Part shown: positions 24,952 through 36,927 of the stretch, one piece after another
Position numbering within the stretch: position 1 is the first letter of the stretch
Layout: each line of letters begins with the position of its first letter
DNA from: Calonectria ilicicola
Lineage: Eukaryota > Ascomycota > Sordariomycetes > Hypocreales > Nectriaceae
DNA length: 64,000 nucleotides
Assembly (NCBI GenBank): GCA_020809705.1
Contig: CP085832.1
Location: forward strand, 2,604,001-2,668,000
Direction: 5' to 3'
Position numbers and translations under genes: made by a program
The notes under the pieces: model-generated
Databases searched by the model: none
Told to the model about the DNA's origin: nothing
What the model saw: only the letters and a program-made list of their open reading frames with translations

Positions 24952-27900
24952 GCGACCTTTAATAGGTGGGTCCTGCTTGTACCCTAATGTACCCATAGGT
25001 AACCCCGCCAGTTTATTCGCCGCATGCTTAACCTGCGACGGAAAACTGTTACTAGCTTAATCTCGCACGGTACTTAGAGTACATGCTGCATGAAGTCCTC
25101 AAATTCACATGCAAGCCTAGCTCAGGCACCTAAATTACGTCTGATCGATATTTCCCTTACCCTAGACCTAATCGTGTCGTCCAGGCAACTCTTCTTTGAC
25201 TCCATGAGATAGTTGCTGGGGTGTATAAATCTATATGGTCCTGTTGTTGCAGTATTGATGGATAAGGGCGTTTTTTTTTTTCAGCTTCTTGCAGTCTCAC
25301 CGCTTTCTTTTCTGGACCAAACTGCTCCGATCATGGACGAATGGTGTTTGCTTAAATGCCCATGAAAGATATCCAAAACTAAGGATACATTCAGCTCTTG
25401 GTCATTGCTCGCATACCGCCCACATCACATGCATTCAACGGCGATCAACTTAGCGTGGTGGTGCTGACAATAGCCATCGAATAAGACTCGCAAGATTCTG
25501 TCGCGTTCGTCTCGGCAAGATCTTGTTGATTGTACTCCTCCACCTGCCCCACATCTACCGCACTCTGAAAGCGTTTCAGATATACGGTAAGGGTGTTGTT
25601 GTGTTAATACCACACATGCAAGACTTTTTCGTATTCTGAAGTAAGGCAATATAGCCGAAGCCGATTTCTTACTGTAAGCGCACCGCTATTATGTATATAT
25701 CAATGACACCCAGCCCATAGAGATTCTTCACATTGCGAAGAAATGTCAAATTTGAGAGGACAGATAAACCAGATACTGGCAAATCACCTTAAACAATGTG
25801 GAATCCAACTGGAACCCTGCATTTCCCTTAGCTTTAATAGCACCAATGCTAATCATGCCACATAAGCCAAATACGACAACAAAGATAGCGACTATTGAAC
25901 ACAAACGAAACTGGATAGGTAGGATGTAGAACTAGTTTACAATCTGACGACCGCTGCTTCAATGGACTCAATATTATTATTCAATGCACAGAGAGAATTC
26001 GACATTTATTTGTTTTTGCCCTAAATATTTTTTGCCAGATGTGCTCGTTGTGGATGCTTGAGGAAGGAAAAGGGACCAATATGTTAAAAGACGCATGACT
26101 AGATAATTACATTCCGGGCATGTTTTGCCCTAAGCAACCAACCTTTTGGGCTACTCTTAGGAAGACTGGGTTTGCTTTTGAAAAGGGGAGGATGATCAAT
26201 CCTACTTTGAAGTCACGGGTGCGCAAGAATCGGGTGGATCTTTCGAGGGCACATTTGTATGACACTTTGGGCGACTATTTTCAACGCCTTAACATGGACT
26301 CTACGGATAAGTGGAATTATATGCGTAGGTGTGCTTGTCCTGGATGGGGAATAATCGGCAATTGGCTGTCTACTAACTTGGTGGATGGCGCGATGTATGG
26401 TAGACAGGGCAATCGGGTCGGATCCTGACGGATGTTCAGGGCCTGTCCTCAAACATCAGCCACTGGGCCTTGCTGTGATGCCCCAGAGACCCGCGAATGA
26501 GGCCGTTTTGGCAGCGGCCCATGGCATTCCCAAAGCAGAAACGTGTGCAGATGACCAGGGTTTATTCCAAATGGGCCAAATAGAACAGACTGTTGTTTCC
26601 CCTCTGAGCCTTCAACGAGGCCACAGAGAGGCCCATGCGTTGGGCAAAGGTGGGTTTATTATAGATCCATGCTGATCTGATGACTGACCCTGGTTTATTA
26701 GACACTCCAGATCCATCACATTGACTGGGACACGCCACCCAAAGAGATTATGAGTGCCCTGCATGATGTACGGCAGTCTAGAAAAGTGTGTGATGCGTAC
26801 ATTGGAGCAAACTCGATGTGGACATGGATGAGGGGTTGCCCGGCTATGGTATATCACAGATGAAGTGGACCGTGTTCATTTCCATGCAAGACTTTTTACG
26901 ACCTGGTCTATCAAAAGATAAATCTCCTTTTGCAAGACTTACGAGGATTGACACCATCCATTGGTCACCATCAAGTTGGTGCATTCCACTTGACATTGAG
27001 ATTTGGGGGGTAGCGATCACTTACAACTACAGACACAGAGCGCTGCGTGGTGTGGAACATCGGCGCCACCGGCGCAGGTGTCGGCCGAGTCAAGGAGCTG
27101 ACCACAAGGAAAGGCATTACTAGCATGGCAGGCAACAGCGTGGGTCCTATACAAGGGCTGCAGACTGATCTAAAGTATGAATATGCCTGAGAGTCCTCAC
27201 CAGGCGCTTGGGGCGTTCAGGGTCTGGTTGACGAAAGAAGTCGCCGCCGCCGTACCGTGCTTAAGACGAAGAGGACAGACGGCAGGCCGCAGAGTGTCAT
27301 TGTTTATCTGGTTGTTTCTTCAAACAAACAAACAAACAAATCCACAATTTGTACTAAGTGGTACATGCTTTTATCAGTTTAGTTGCCGTCTGTCTGAGGA
27401 CGGAAATGCTGGGACCGGCTTAAACGTCTGCCGGCAAGGCCCCATTGTCCTGGGTTCAACCTGGAACATCTGATGATTACGACCTGCCTCAAGGACAAGT
27501 GGCAACCTTAGCCAACGACCATGGCCTGCATGGCTGACAATCGTCCGTCGTAGCATTCCCCGTCCACACACTTTTCTGTGTGGATAGAAACTGCCCTGTG
27601 TGCATCGACGAATACGTAACCCCCCCCGTTCGGAGGATTCTGCGGCCGCTCTGTGTGCCGCCCACACCAACTGTCACGAATCAAAGCCGAAAGGCTATTT
27701 TCCTGCACATGCACGCACTCGAACAAAGTAGGCAAGGTACACGCCGTGTGATTCAGGCGCCCCGGCGGCAATTCCGGCGCCTAGCTTCTCTTGACCAAAA
27801 CTTGTACCTTGACTGTGCACGAGAGAAATCAGCTGACACCAAAGCACGCATCGACAGGGTACGCCGTGAAAGTTCCTGGGTAAGGTGCAATGGTGCCGCG

Positions 27901-30900
27901 AAGCAACTGGAGGGTACAATATGTGATGGTGATCCAACCCCTGGCTGTTGTGCAACGCTGCCAAAAGAAAGAGAAAAAAAAATAGAAGTGTGTCCATGAC
28001 CAGCCGTGTCAGGCCACAATTGATTTGACGTGGTCGATTTCGGCGCGCGCTCCAGGCGCGTACGGGGCGCCTGTCCCGCCAGTCTGTCCGTTCTAGGAGA
28101 GGATTTTCAAGTTGCACAAGCGCTAGGTTGGTCGTTATTTCTGCATCATCCACCAGGGTGTGGGTGCAGACGTGGATATCGGAGGCATATCGCAGCAGCG
28201 TGACAACGGCCATCGCATGGCATGCTACGGGACGGAATCATGGCATGGCGACATGGGTGCACAAAGACAACGGACGCACACAGGCATTTTTCCTGGATCC
28301 TTGTTTGCCATGTCCCATCTCCACAAGGCGGCCCGAGAGAGCCACGGCCCACACAACCTTGACGAGGAGAGGTGATGATGAGAGTAACTGGGCGCTGGAA
28401 CACGAACAAGGGGGGGCCGAGAGAAGTCCCTCCCTTGTGAGACAGCCAACAAACACACCGGGAATAGCCAAGCATGGCTAGGTTAGGTCGGGCTGGACGC
28501 AAGGCTCATAATGTGAAGGTGCCTACCTAATTGAGATGAGCGCATACTACGTTTGTCGGGACGGGGCCGCTCACCACCATGTCCCCTCCACCTTAACAAA
28601 CCGAATTTTCAGGCCTCGATCCGCAAAATACTCCGAATATGTGAGCAATCCAACCCCAAAGAACCAGCCATCAAGCAAGTAGGGTTTTGCTGTGTATGAG
28701 TGAGCAGGGTCATAGGGCCTGGACCCTCCATGGTGTATGGGGAACTGGCAAGGGGTATCCTTTCTCCGCTTAATGAGGATAAGTGCTTTGACCTTTTCTC
28801 TGTCAAGGACCTCCCCCCATCCAGATCAAGGCCGTTCGGCGTCTTTGGAACCTGATTGGCTTTTCTTACCGTGTACCGAGGTTCTGTAGTTATCATTCCC
28901 TCTCAGGTCCTGTTCCAACCCTTTGCTCGCTGTCTCCCCTCATCACCTGTCAACCAACCAACTTATCTACAACAGGATTTCCTATTCAAGCAACTATTTC
29001 CCACTCAGTCCGTCTACCGCATCCCAGATAGGCAAGTGCCGATTTCTGGAGGCAGCCGAGCCGAGCACTTGGAAGTGACCAGGTGCAGCCGGGTCAAAAT
29101 CAGTGTCAAATCGTACACTGTGCACAGGCGCGTGGTCGGGGCCTGTTCAACGGCCACTGGGGAACCACTGGGGAACGCTCAACGGCTTCCCGTCCCCCCC
29201 TCGGTGACCCTCTGGGATGTCCTGGATACCTATCCTGGCGGAATATGGAGATCCGTGCCGTTCTGGGAACTCAGCACGGTGTCTGTGTTGCATCACAGGC
29301 TCCCAAAGTTCCCAACTAGCAGGGCTACCTCCAGGGGGATCCTTTCCCTTCCAACCAGAGTCGGAGCACCAGCCCTCAGTTGTTTCTTCCAGGTAACCCT
29401 TCCGACATGGTGACCAGGGCGTATCCTGTTTTGTCCTTTGACTTCGTCCAGTTCGCCCTGTCGTACGTCGAGCTATCGAATTGTATCTGATCTAGTCCAG
29501 TCTTGGCTTGGGGGCTGTTGACTCCCGCCTCGTCTTGCTTGGCCTGTCTGGCACCACATGATGCGTTTCTTTTGACTTGATGACGGTAAACGGTTCCCAT
29601 CCCCACTACCGTTCCGTACCATGCCATACTTGTCGTACTCTTTCATTACGATGTGGGCACTACATTACGATGGCAGATGCCACGCGATCTATCCATTGAT
29701 CAATTCGTGGGTTTGTTGGTTAGCTATTGCCATTGCTTCTACGGACTAAAACCCGAGCAAACCCTGCAAGGCGCCACCCTGGCGAGAACCTGTCTGTCTA
29801 CTTGGCCTTTGAGGTAAAACCCAATTGGTGAGCCAATCCGATATTATCCAGCCATTTTGCCACATTGAGGTGTTGCCTGCTTTCAATTTTCTTTGGTTCG
29901 ATCTTCATCCGATGGGGCGGAACTGTCCTGACAGATGGAGCTTCTTCGTCTGTGCCTTACCATCCGCTCATCGTCTGCCGTTGACCGACAGTTCGTCCAG
30001 GAACTTCCTTGCACCACAGAATAATGGCTACACAACCCACCCGGACCAGGCCGTTGGAGCATGGATCACCACAGCCATGGGGGCCAAGTATCGTTGCATG
30101 AGCAGCACACTTGCACGCTTCTGTTCAGGTTGGTTCTGTCAGTGTGGAGATACCTTTCGGTTTGCCATGGGCACCCAGGCCCTTGAACCCATGTGGCTCC
30201 AATCTGTGGTTGATGGGCCTTGGCTGCTTTATTCCCATCTCCTCTCTATCTATTTCGCTCTTTCGCGGGGCCTCTAACGCTGTTTTGGGCCGTCTTGCTC
30301 ACTCTCAGTTTGCCTGGCTTACCTAGCCAGATCCTCTCATGCTCCCATCTCGTCTTGGCCTTCATTCTGCTCCACGCCCCCCCCTTTACTCTCCCCCAAT
30401 TGCCAGCGTGACTGCACCTGACAATTTTATTTGACATACAATGTCATGGTGTCTCAGTAGGCTCATATCTTGTCTCCCGAGGACGCATCTGTCTATTAAC
30501 AAGCGTACTGTATCAAAAGTAGAACTGCCGAGCCCGTTATCTCCCTGGAACTCTTATTTTGTTTTCTAGATCTGTCAATTCCCAAGATGCCCCGGCCTTA
30601 TGGTTGTGAACAGAACCCCTGACCTTGTCCTCATTTCGCTCTCGGCCCCGGCCCCGTCACCCGCTCCATCATCTCCCTACTGGCTTTCAACGCTGCGAAC
30701 GCAAGCTGTCTCCCCATCATCTTGCCTGTTTCTTGTGACCCATGCCAGCGGAGCCTGATCCTTCGCCTACCCTCGCCATCTCCCGCGTTTAATTCATCGA
30801 CAACGATTTTGTCAACGGCAGGCTCCGCCTTGGTGTGTCTATTGTAAATGTTGCTCGCCGGGTCCTCCACCACGTTTTCCCATCCTCTCATCTTCCCCTC

Positions 30901-31337
30901 CTTCCCTCCCCTCCCCCATCCTATATCTGTTCCCGATGCTGGGCTGGCCTTAAACCCCGACAAGGCAACGCCTTCTGTATTCCGTCGATCATTTTTTTCT
31001 GTCATCGAAAACCTGCTTTGGCATTGCCTGCCTGTCAATCGTTTTGCTGCATCCTACTCTCCCCACTCTTTGGGACCCCAACCACTAGCCGACTTTAACC
31101 CTTAAGGTCTGTTCCTGGCCTGTCAGCGTTGCTTTACTGCCTAGTGGCCGTTGCCAGATGAGACTCGATTCTTCATCGTAGTTCAACGGCCATCGTGGTC
31201 CTCGCAAGTTCGTTCTCACGAGCCTCTTTACTGAGTTGAGTGTGTGGGTGGGCGCGCATCACTTGTGCTGGATCTGGCAATCCTAGGCTTCGTCAAGGCC
31301 TCCCGGATCAGCCCGCACGCCACACAGCAACCTCGAC
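24952..31337. other. 6.4 kb gene-poor region upstream of a zinc-finger regulator
   Basis: No open frame here has recognisable domains, codon regularity or splice-linked partners. The longest, 185 codons on the plus strand at 28856-29413, reads as random sequence. From about 30640 to 31337 the plus strand becomes pyrimidine rich, consistent with a long leader and promoter for the zinc-finger gene that follows. Minor repeats are a (CAAA)5 tract at 27321-27340 and a doubled CCACTGGGGAA near 29153-29174. A long non-coding RNA or a fast-evolving short gene cannot be excluded. Confidence 0.5.
27321..27340. repeat. (CAAA)5 microsatellite
   Basis: Five perfect CAAA units in gene-poor DNA. Confidence 0.9.
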
Positions 31338-32577
31338 ATGGACCTTACACCTCCCTCGTTAACCGCATCCCCAGTACCACCACAACAGAGAGCCTTCAAG
31401 TCGCCGCCCTCCCTGCCCCAGACATCCTGTGCCTCAGACGGCCCTGGTGCTAGCTATCCGTCTCCATCCCACCTTAGTCCACCACTTGCCATTCTTCCAT
31501 CTCACAACTTGCTATCAACCGATCTCATGCCTCAGCGCCTTTCTGGATTGGACAATATTATTCCTCAATCAGCCGCCATGAGCCACGCCGCTTGGGTTAC
31601 CCCGGACCAAATGGTGGCGCCGCCAGCAACAGCGCCGTCCTCGACAGTTCCGAACCTGTTACCAGCTGATTATGATTCCTTTGCTACTTACGAGCCCTGC
31701 ATTCCGACATCTTTTGGGGCTCACGAATCCTATTTACCCCCTCCTCAAAATCACACGTTCTCGCAACCACCATCTACAGCTGGTCCTTCTAGAGCACCGC
31801 CCATCTCTACGAGACCACCGTACGGGTATCTGCACGACCCATCAGCACAAAAGATTCGAATCGAAGGCTCTACTACTTACTATCCAGGTTTTGAGAGGCA
31901 GTCTTATCCTGCGTCAGTGCCTGCAAGCGCGCCCTATGCTCCAGAAGGATCCCCATTTGCCCCTAACCTTCAACCAGACCTGGGGGATGCCTCGGTCCCG
32001 GTATGGCCCAAGCAAAATTGCGACGCATCTTCAATCTATGTCAATCCTCCGGCACCGGGATCCGATCTGGGTCAGGACAGGCGAATGTTGAAAACGAGTA
32101 GGACCAGGCGCCCGGCGCGCAAACACACGACAAAGGAGGAGGCAAACTTTCAGTGTGAAGTCAAAGGATGTGGAAAGTTCTTTAGTCGCAGCTACAACTA
32201 CAAGTCTCATCTGGAAACCCACGACGAAAAGCGAGAGTACCCCTTCCCCTGTCCTATTGATGGCTGCACCAAGAAATTCGTCCGCAAGACGGATCTACAG
32301 AGACACCACCAAAGCGTCCATATGAAGGAGCGCAACCATAAATGTGACTACTGCGGACGACTTTTTGCTCGCAAGGATACTCTTAGAAGGCAAGGCTGCA
32401 GCTGCATTTACGTTCCCACATTAAACTAATTCGTATGGATTGTGTAGACACATGGAGGATGGCTGTTCGAAAAGGTTCGACATCGGTACACTAAACCTAC
32501 AAGGAGAAGGATTTGGAACTATGGGCCTAGTAGCTCGACCGGATCGAATAAACCCGAGTTCTCGCCATACTAACTAA
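31338..32577 (+). CDS. C2H2 zinc-finger transcription factor
   Basis: Two exons, 31338-32389 and 32448-32577, encode about 393 residues. The N-terminal 260 residues are Pro/Ser rich and probably disordered, as in activation domains. Three tandem zinc fingers follow: CEVKGCGKFFSRSYNYKSH, then CPIDGCTKKFVRKTDLQRHH, then a CDYCGRLFARKDTLRRH finger closing with Cys instead of His (HMEDGC, a C2HC type). Two fingers are joined by a long HDEKREYPFP-type linker. The third finger is completed only across an intron whose donor is GC rather than GT (AAG|GCAAGG, acceptor TGTGTAG, 58 nt). Without splicing, the frame stops after RQGCSCIYVPTLN. The three-finger block resembles a conserved filamentous-ascomycete regulator of unknown role. 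I do not assign a symbol. Confidence 0.85.
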
Positions 32578-34976
32578 TCTGTCTGCGGCCACGACGCCGT
32601 TACCACAGTCGCACTCGTCGGTAATGTCTGCATTATCACAATGTTTATCTGGCGGCTTCCACCCACCGACGAAAAAACATGGCGCTACATAATCGGGGAC
32701 CAGTTTTCTGCATTTCATCTCACTCTGGCTATCTGCTTTTACGGCATAGATACCCTTCCTCTTTTTTTTTATATTTTTATATTTTTTTTTTTTTATACTG
32801 GAAACCTTCGTGTCTTGAGATTCTCACAATGCCCACGACAATGAAGTTTTCTCATGCGGTGTTTGAGGGTTTGAAGTAAATCAGGATCTAAGGAGGTAAA
32901 TTCCACATGGCAAGTTTATACGCGTTTGGGGAATGCGATACTTGAAAACGAATCAGGTACACACACCTGAACCAGCTACGCCGCATGATGCTGGGAATTC
33001 ACTAGTTGGCGACCCGGCGGATCAGACAATTCATCAACGATTTCATTGAAACCGAACCAATATCGAAAAACTTTTGGCAACCAGCGATAATGAACACCGC
33101 TTTCGAACACAACCTGACCATACGGTCAGATAGTAACTGGCGACCCTGGATTCTCGTATGGTTTAAAGTTCACCTGGTTGCATATTGATCGACATGTCTA
33201 CTTCACATCAATACGCTGAGAAGATTTATGCGGACTTGTGACACTGCATTCCTATTCATTTTCTCATTATAAAGACTACCTCCATCCTGACCTACTCGGT
33301 GCGATTTGTTCGATACCAGACGCAGCTTGTTTGGGACTTTATGATTTTACGAAGTGTATCAAGGCTCTTTTTCATCATTTTTTCCCTTCTTCTCTTTGTT
33401 TGGTCGGTTCTTTCTTCTTATATTACGGACACTACGGCATTCGGGGTCAAATTTCCAAATCCCAATCACCCCTTCCATTCTTTTAGGCATTTAATTTCAT
33501 GTATGAGACTCTCACGCGGGCGGATCAATTGAACGGCAATTTTCATTGGAGTCGTTTTTTGTTTTGTTTTGTTTTTTTCAAGGTAATACTTTGGTATACC
33601 TCACTGGTTTTTATGTTATTTCTTTTACCCCGATCGACACATATTTCGATTCAGTGTCCAAAACATCATTTACATACCTGCTCATCAACACTATGTTCTC
33701 ATGTCTTTTTACTCCTTGGCGTTTTAGGAAACGGGAAATGTCTAGCCCAAAGGGCGGGCTTGGGTTATTAGACCCTTTATAGACTACGGACGTTCGTTTG
33801 GGGATAATTCATTGGTTGGGACTTCGCACCACTTACAAAGTGCATGAATATTATGGAAAGGAGTCATGTTAAGGCGAGGGATGTTAGTGGAACATGGATA
33901 TGCACCACTACAGAAGTCTAAAGAGGAGATGAAATCGAAATATTGATGGCTCCAGGTTCGAGTTATTGCCGACTGTCCGGTAAGCAGTAATTAATTGACC
34001 TTGTCGTATTTATTTAAGAACCCCAGTTTTCATTATTGTCCTTTTAAATTAGTGCCTAATTTTACTTCACCTTTTTGTTTTCGAAATACAAAAAAACAAA
34101 GTAGAATGGTAACTTTTATTAGTCAGGATTAATCACGTTAGTACTTCAGTCCACTTCACAGCGTCGTATTAGTGGAGACCCGCACTTAGCTAGCCTCGTA
34201 CGAGGAGGATGTGATATGTGCTGAGAAAGTTTATATAGGATTTACAAAGGTACAATGCTCTACTGGTCCCAAGTCCCTTGAGGGACGCGTCCTGCTAGGA
34301 CTGGAAATTACGACGATTCACACAATTTCGAGAGAGGGGGAACGATGATTCTTTTTTCATATTTTTCAACCGCAAATTCGCCCGCCTCTGTTGCTGACAA
34401 ATGAAACTAACGTATGATTTTTTCCCCCCTCTTATGGGGCCAATGCTTCTTTGGGCTGCGACAAGGGCTCTCTTTATTTGTTGATTTTATTTTATTTTCA
34501 CCAATAGTCGCTAGCGCAGAGCAGAGGACGCGCAAGTGGCTGGCTGAAGGTACCTGGCGCAACCAGTGGTATGGGGGCAAATCCAGCGGAAGAAATTAGA
34601 TGAATGATTCCAGTCAATCCAAAGCTCGTACTGAATGGCTATATGTTGGTTCCCATTCATTTATCTATACATGACACGCAAGGCATTTATTCCTCATCGT
34701 AGGATCGAAGGATCTTTGCATCGTATTATATTCTAGGATTTATTTTCCCTATGACAATCGCACACCATGCCTCACAAATTGCCCCCTGTCTGCCAAAATT
34801 TGAGAAAATGCAATGGTCGATGATATGATGCGCTTTCTTCTGTCTGTAGAGAGTGCCACATCATACACGCCAATATGTGGATATCCTTTTTTCGACAACT
34901 AAAGCACCTTTGCCACACACTTTGCCCTGCAAGGCCAAGGTCGAGACCTATCAAATTAAATACACTGTAGCGAGTC
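32578..34976. other. 2.4 kb convergent spacer
   Basis: This stretch lies between the 3' ends of the zinc-finger gene and prp3. It is T-rich on the plus strand, with homopolymer T tracts near 32765-32800, and holds only short, hydrophobic, low-complexity open frames typical of T-rich DNA. A 12-bp palindrome CCTCGTACGAGG occurs near 34195-34206. No gene is supported. Confidence 0.55.
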
Positions 34977-36505
34977 TCAAACGAAACCTTTAGCTAGTGA
35001 CCAAAAGTTATCCATCTTGTTGCGGGCTAATATTTCTCGAGCCTCCGCGTCAGTCTCGCATACCTTACTACCCCATTTCCTAAACGCCCGCGCTTTTTCC
35101 TCGCCCTCAAATACCAATTTGCACTCATTCATTGACATGTCTTTGAGCTCGCCGTTGTTATTTTCGGCTAGAAGCCAGTCACGAACAGCTCCCTGCTTCC
35201 CATCTCGATCTCTGGAGGGAGAGTTCTCAGTCCAGTCAATTCGATTGAGCATGAGCTTCTTGTATTTTTTGATGCTCCACTCTCCACCTTCTACAATCAC
35301 CAGGTTGAACTTAGGATGCAAGATGCATGTACCGGTCAACGCCAGTTGCTCAGCATTAACACCGATCTTGTACCGATGTTGGCCATTGGCTAAACTTCCA
35401 ATCTTGAATACCATCACATGTATTCCCTTGTCAGCATCTTTTTGTTGATTGGCAGACAGCTTTTCATGTTTTTGTTCTTTCGTCAATTTTCGTTCTTCGT
35501 TGGTGTCAACATGTTGCTGGTGGCGTTCGGCAATCTCACGATTGACTCGGGCTTCGACGGCAGTCGGATCCTTGACAGCAACTACATTCAAGTTAGTAGA
35601 TGAAGAAAACAACGATTACAGGGGGGAGGGAGCTGCGTACCATCGCCTAGAACTCGCATCAAGTTGCCCTTCTTTACCTTGGGTGGTGGTGCCGGTACTA
35701 GTCCCAGCCGGATTTTGGCTTGCATTTCCTTCAACTCTGCCATTCGACGCTGGCGTCGAATCTTGGCCTGCTCCCTCGGAGTTAGGAACATTGGTTTTGG
35801 CGCCGGAACATGCCGGTCTTGTGGTGGCTCCAAGGCAACAGGATGTTGGATGTACTCGGTGATGATGCTATCCTCTGTGTAGATCTTGAGCTTTGAAGGG
35901 TCATTCACCACATCATAACTCGTGCCATCAACCAGCCCTTCATCCCACCATTCAACATTTGGAGGAGAGTCCACAACAAAGTTCCTCTCCACATCCAAGT
36001 CCTCATCAATGCCAGCCCTTCGAGTTTGCTCCGCAATGCGCTTCTTCATTGCTTCAAGGTTGGCTTGACGACGCAAGGCATTAGCTTGTTGGATATATTT
36101 GCCCTTCTGGTTAAAAATTAACTGTCGCGATTGGCGTGTCTTACCCCCAGCAACCTGCGCTGATAGGCCAGGGTCATAGTAAGGATTCTCGCGGGTATCT
36201 TGGGTGGAAGACTGTGAACTTGAGGTTTTAAATGAGTCCCGGTGACGACCCGATTCCTGTTTTTGGTGTGATGACGAAGGTGCCGAATCCCTTGATTTTC
36301 CTGGGGGCTTCCATGACCCCAGATCCTCCAACGCCGGGTGAAGACCAACATTCAAGCCGCCCTTCGCCTTACTCGTTCCGATCGCAGCTGCGACTCGAGC
36401 CTTTAGGGCTGCCATTTTATCAGCTGCGGACTCTGGTTTCTGCACTCGAGAGGATGCATCATGCCGAGGGCCAAGTCCCGGCGACTGGCTCTGCCGGTCC
36501 ATCAT
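34977..36505 (-). CDS. prp3: U4/U6 snRNP protein Prp3
   Basis: Two exons, complement(34977-35581, 35641-36505), give about 489 residues. Splicing of the 59-nt intron joins MRVLGD to VAVKDPTAVEARV. The PRP3 domain covers roughly residues 140-370, with basic and Glu-rich helical segments such as NALRRQANLEAMKKRI and TPREQAKIRRQRRMAELKE. The C-terminal DUF1115 domain follows (LALTGTCILHPKFNLVIVEG, then GSKVCETDAEAREILAR); in yeast this region contacts U4/U6 snRNA. Prp3 is a core U4/U6 di-snRNP subunit required to assemble the tri-snRNP. The open frame extends upstream of the chosen ATG pair (MMDRQSQ at 36505/36502). That upstream sequence is not Prp3-like and overlaps the divergent promoter of RPA190, so I start at 36505. 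The protein is a little longer than the yeast one, within the range of filamentous fungi. Confidence 0.92.
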
Positions 36506-36927
36506 CAGGATTTGCGCTCCGATGAGTGAGAGTCTCAGCGTGCCGATCGGGTCGCGTGTCGATCGGTGGCCATACAGGGGCAAACTGATGGCAGTATTCT
36601 GGTGGTACTGTATGCGCGTCTTTCTGAATACTTCTTCGCAATAATGACTTTGATGATAAAAAATCGAGCTTTGAGAGGAGCGACAGTCGGAAAGTCGCAG
36701 GGCACAATGGTGGTTCCAAGTGTGAGTGATGATCCAAAGCGGATCCACCTCAATCAAGCGTCGGCCTAAAATTCTGCCATGCCGCACCGCCAAAAATTTG
36801 ATCACCTCTGAGCTCCCCACCACTCTTGTCTTCCACTTGCGCATCGCGGAATGGACTCGCTCAGTTGATCCAGGACGTCGCCTGGCCACTAATCCCCATT
36901 GCTCGAAAAGAGAAGAATTCAATCACC
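36506..36927. promoter_or_regulatory. Shared divergent promoter of prp3 and RPA190 with RRPE and PAC-like motifs
   Basis: The 422 bp between the two start codons contains AAAAATTT at 36792-36799, an exact match to the core ribosomal-RNA-processing element. A PAC-like GCGATG (minus strand, within GCATCGC at 36841-36847) also occurs. They lie about 130 and 85 bp before the RPA190 start. In yeasts, RRPE followed by PAC drives coordinated expression of ribosome-biogenesis and RNA polymerase I genes. The PAC match covers only six of the usual eight core positions. Confidence 0.5.

Noticed and set aside
28856..29413. 185-codon plus-strand open frame
   Set aside because: No domain, no codon regularity, and competing frames on both strands. 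Such lengths are expected by chance in a 64-kb window.
36506..36922. N-terminal extension of Prp3 by the open frame upstream of 36505
   Set aside because: The extension has no Prp3 similarity and would consume the divergent promoter of RPA190.
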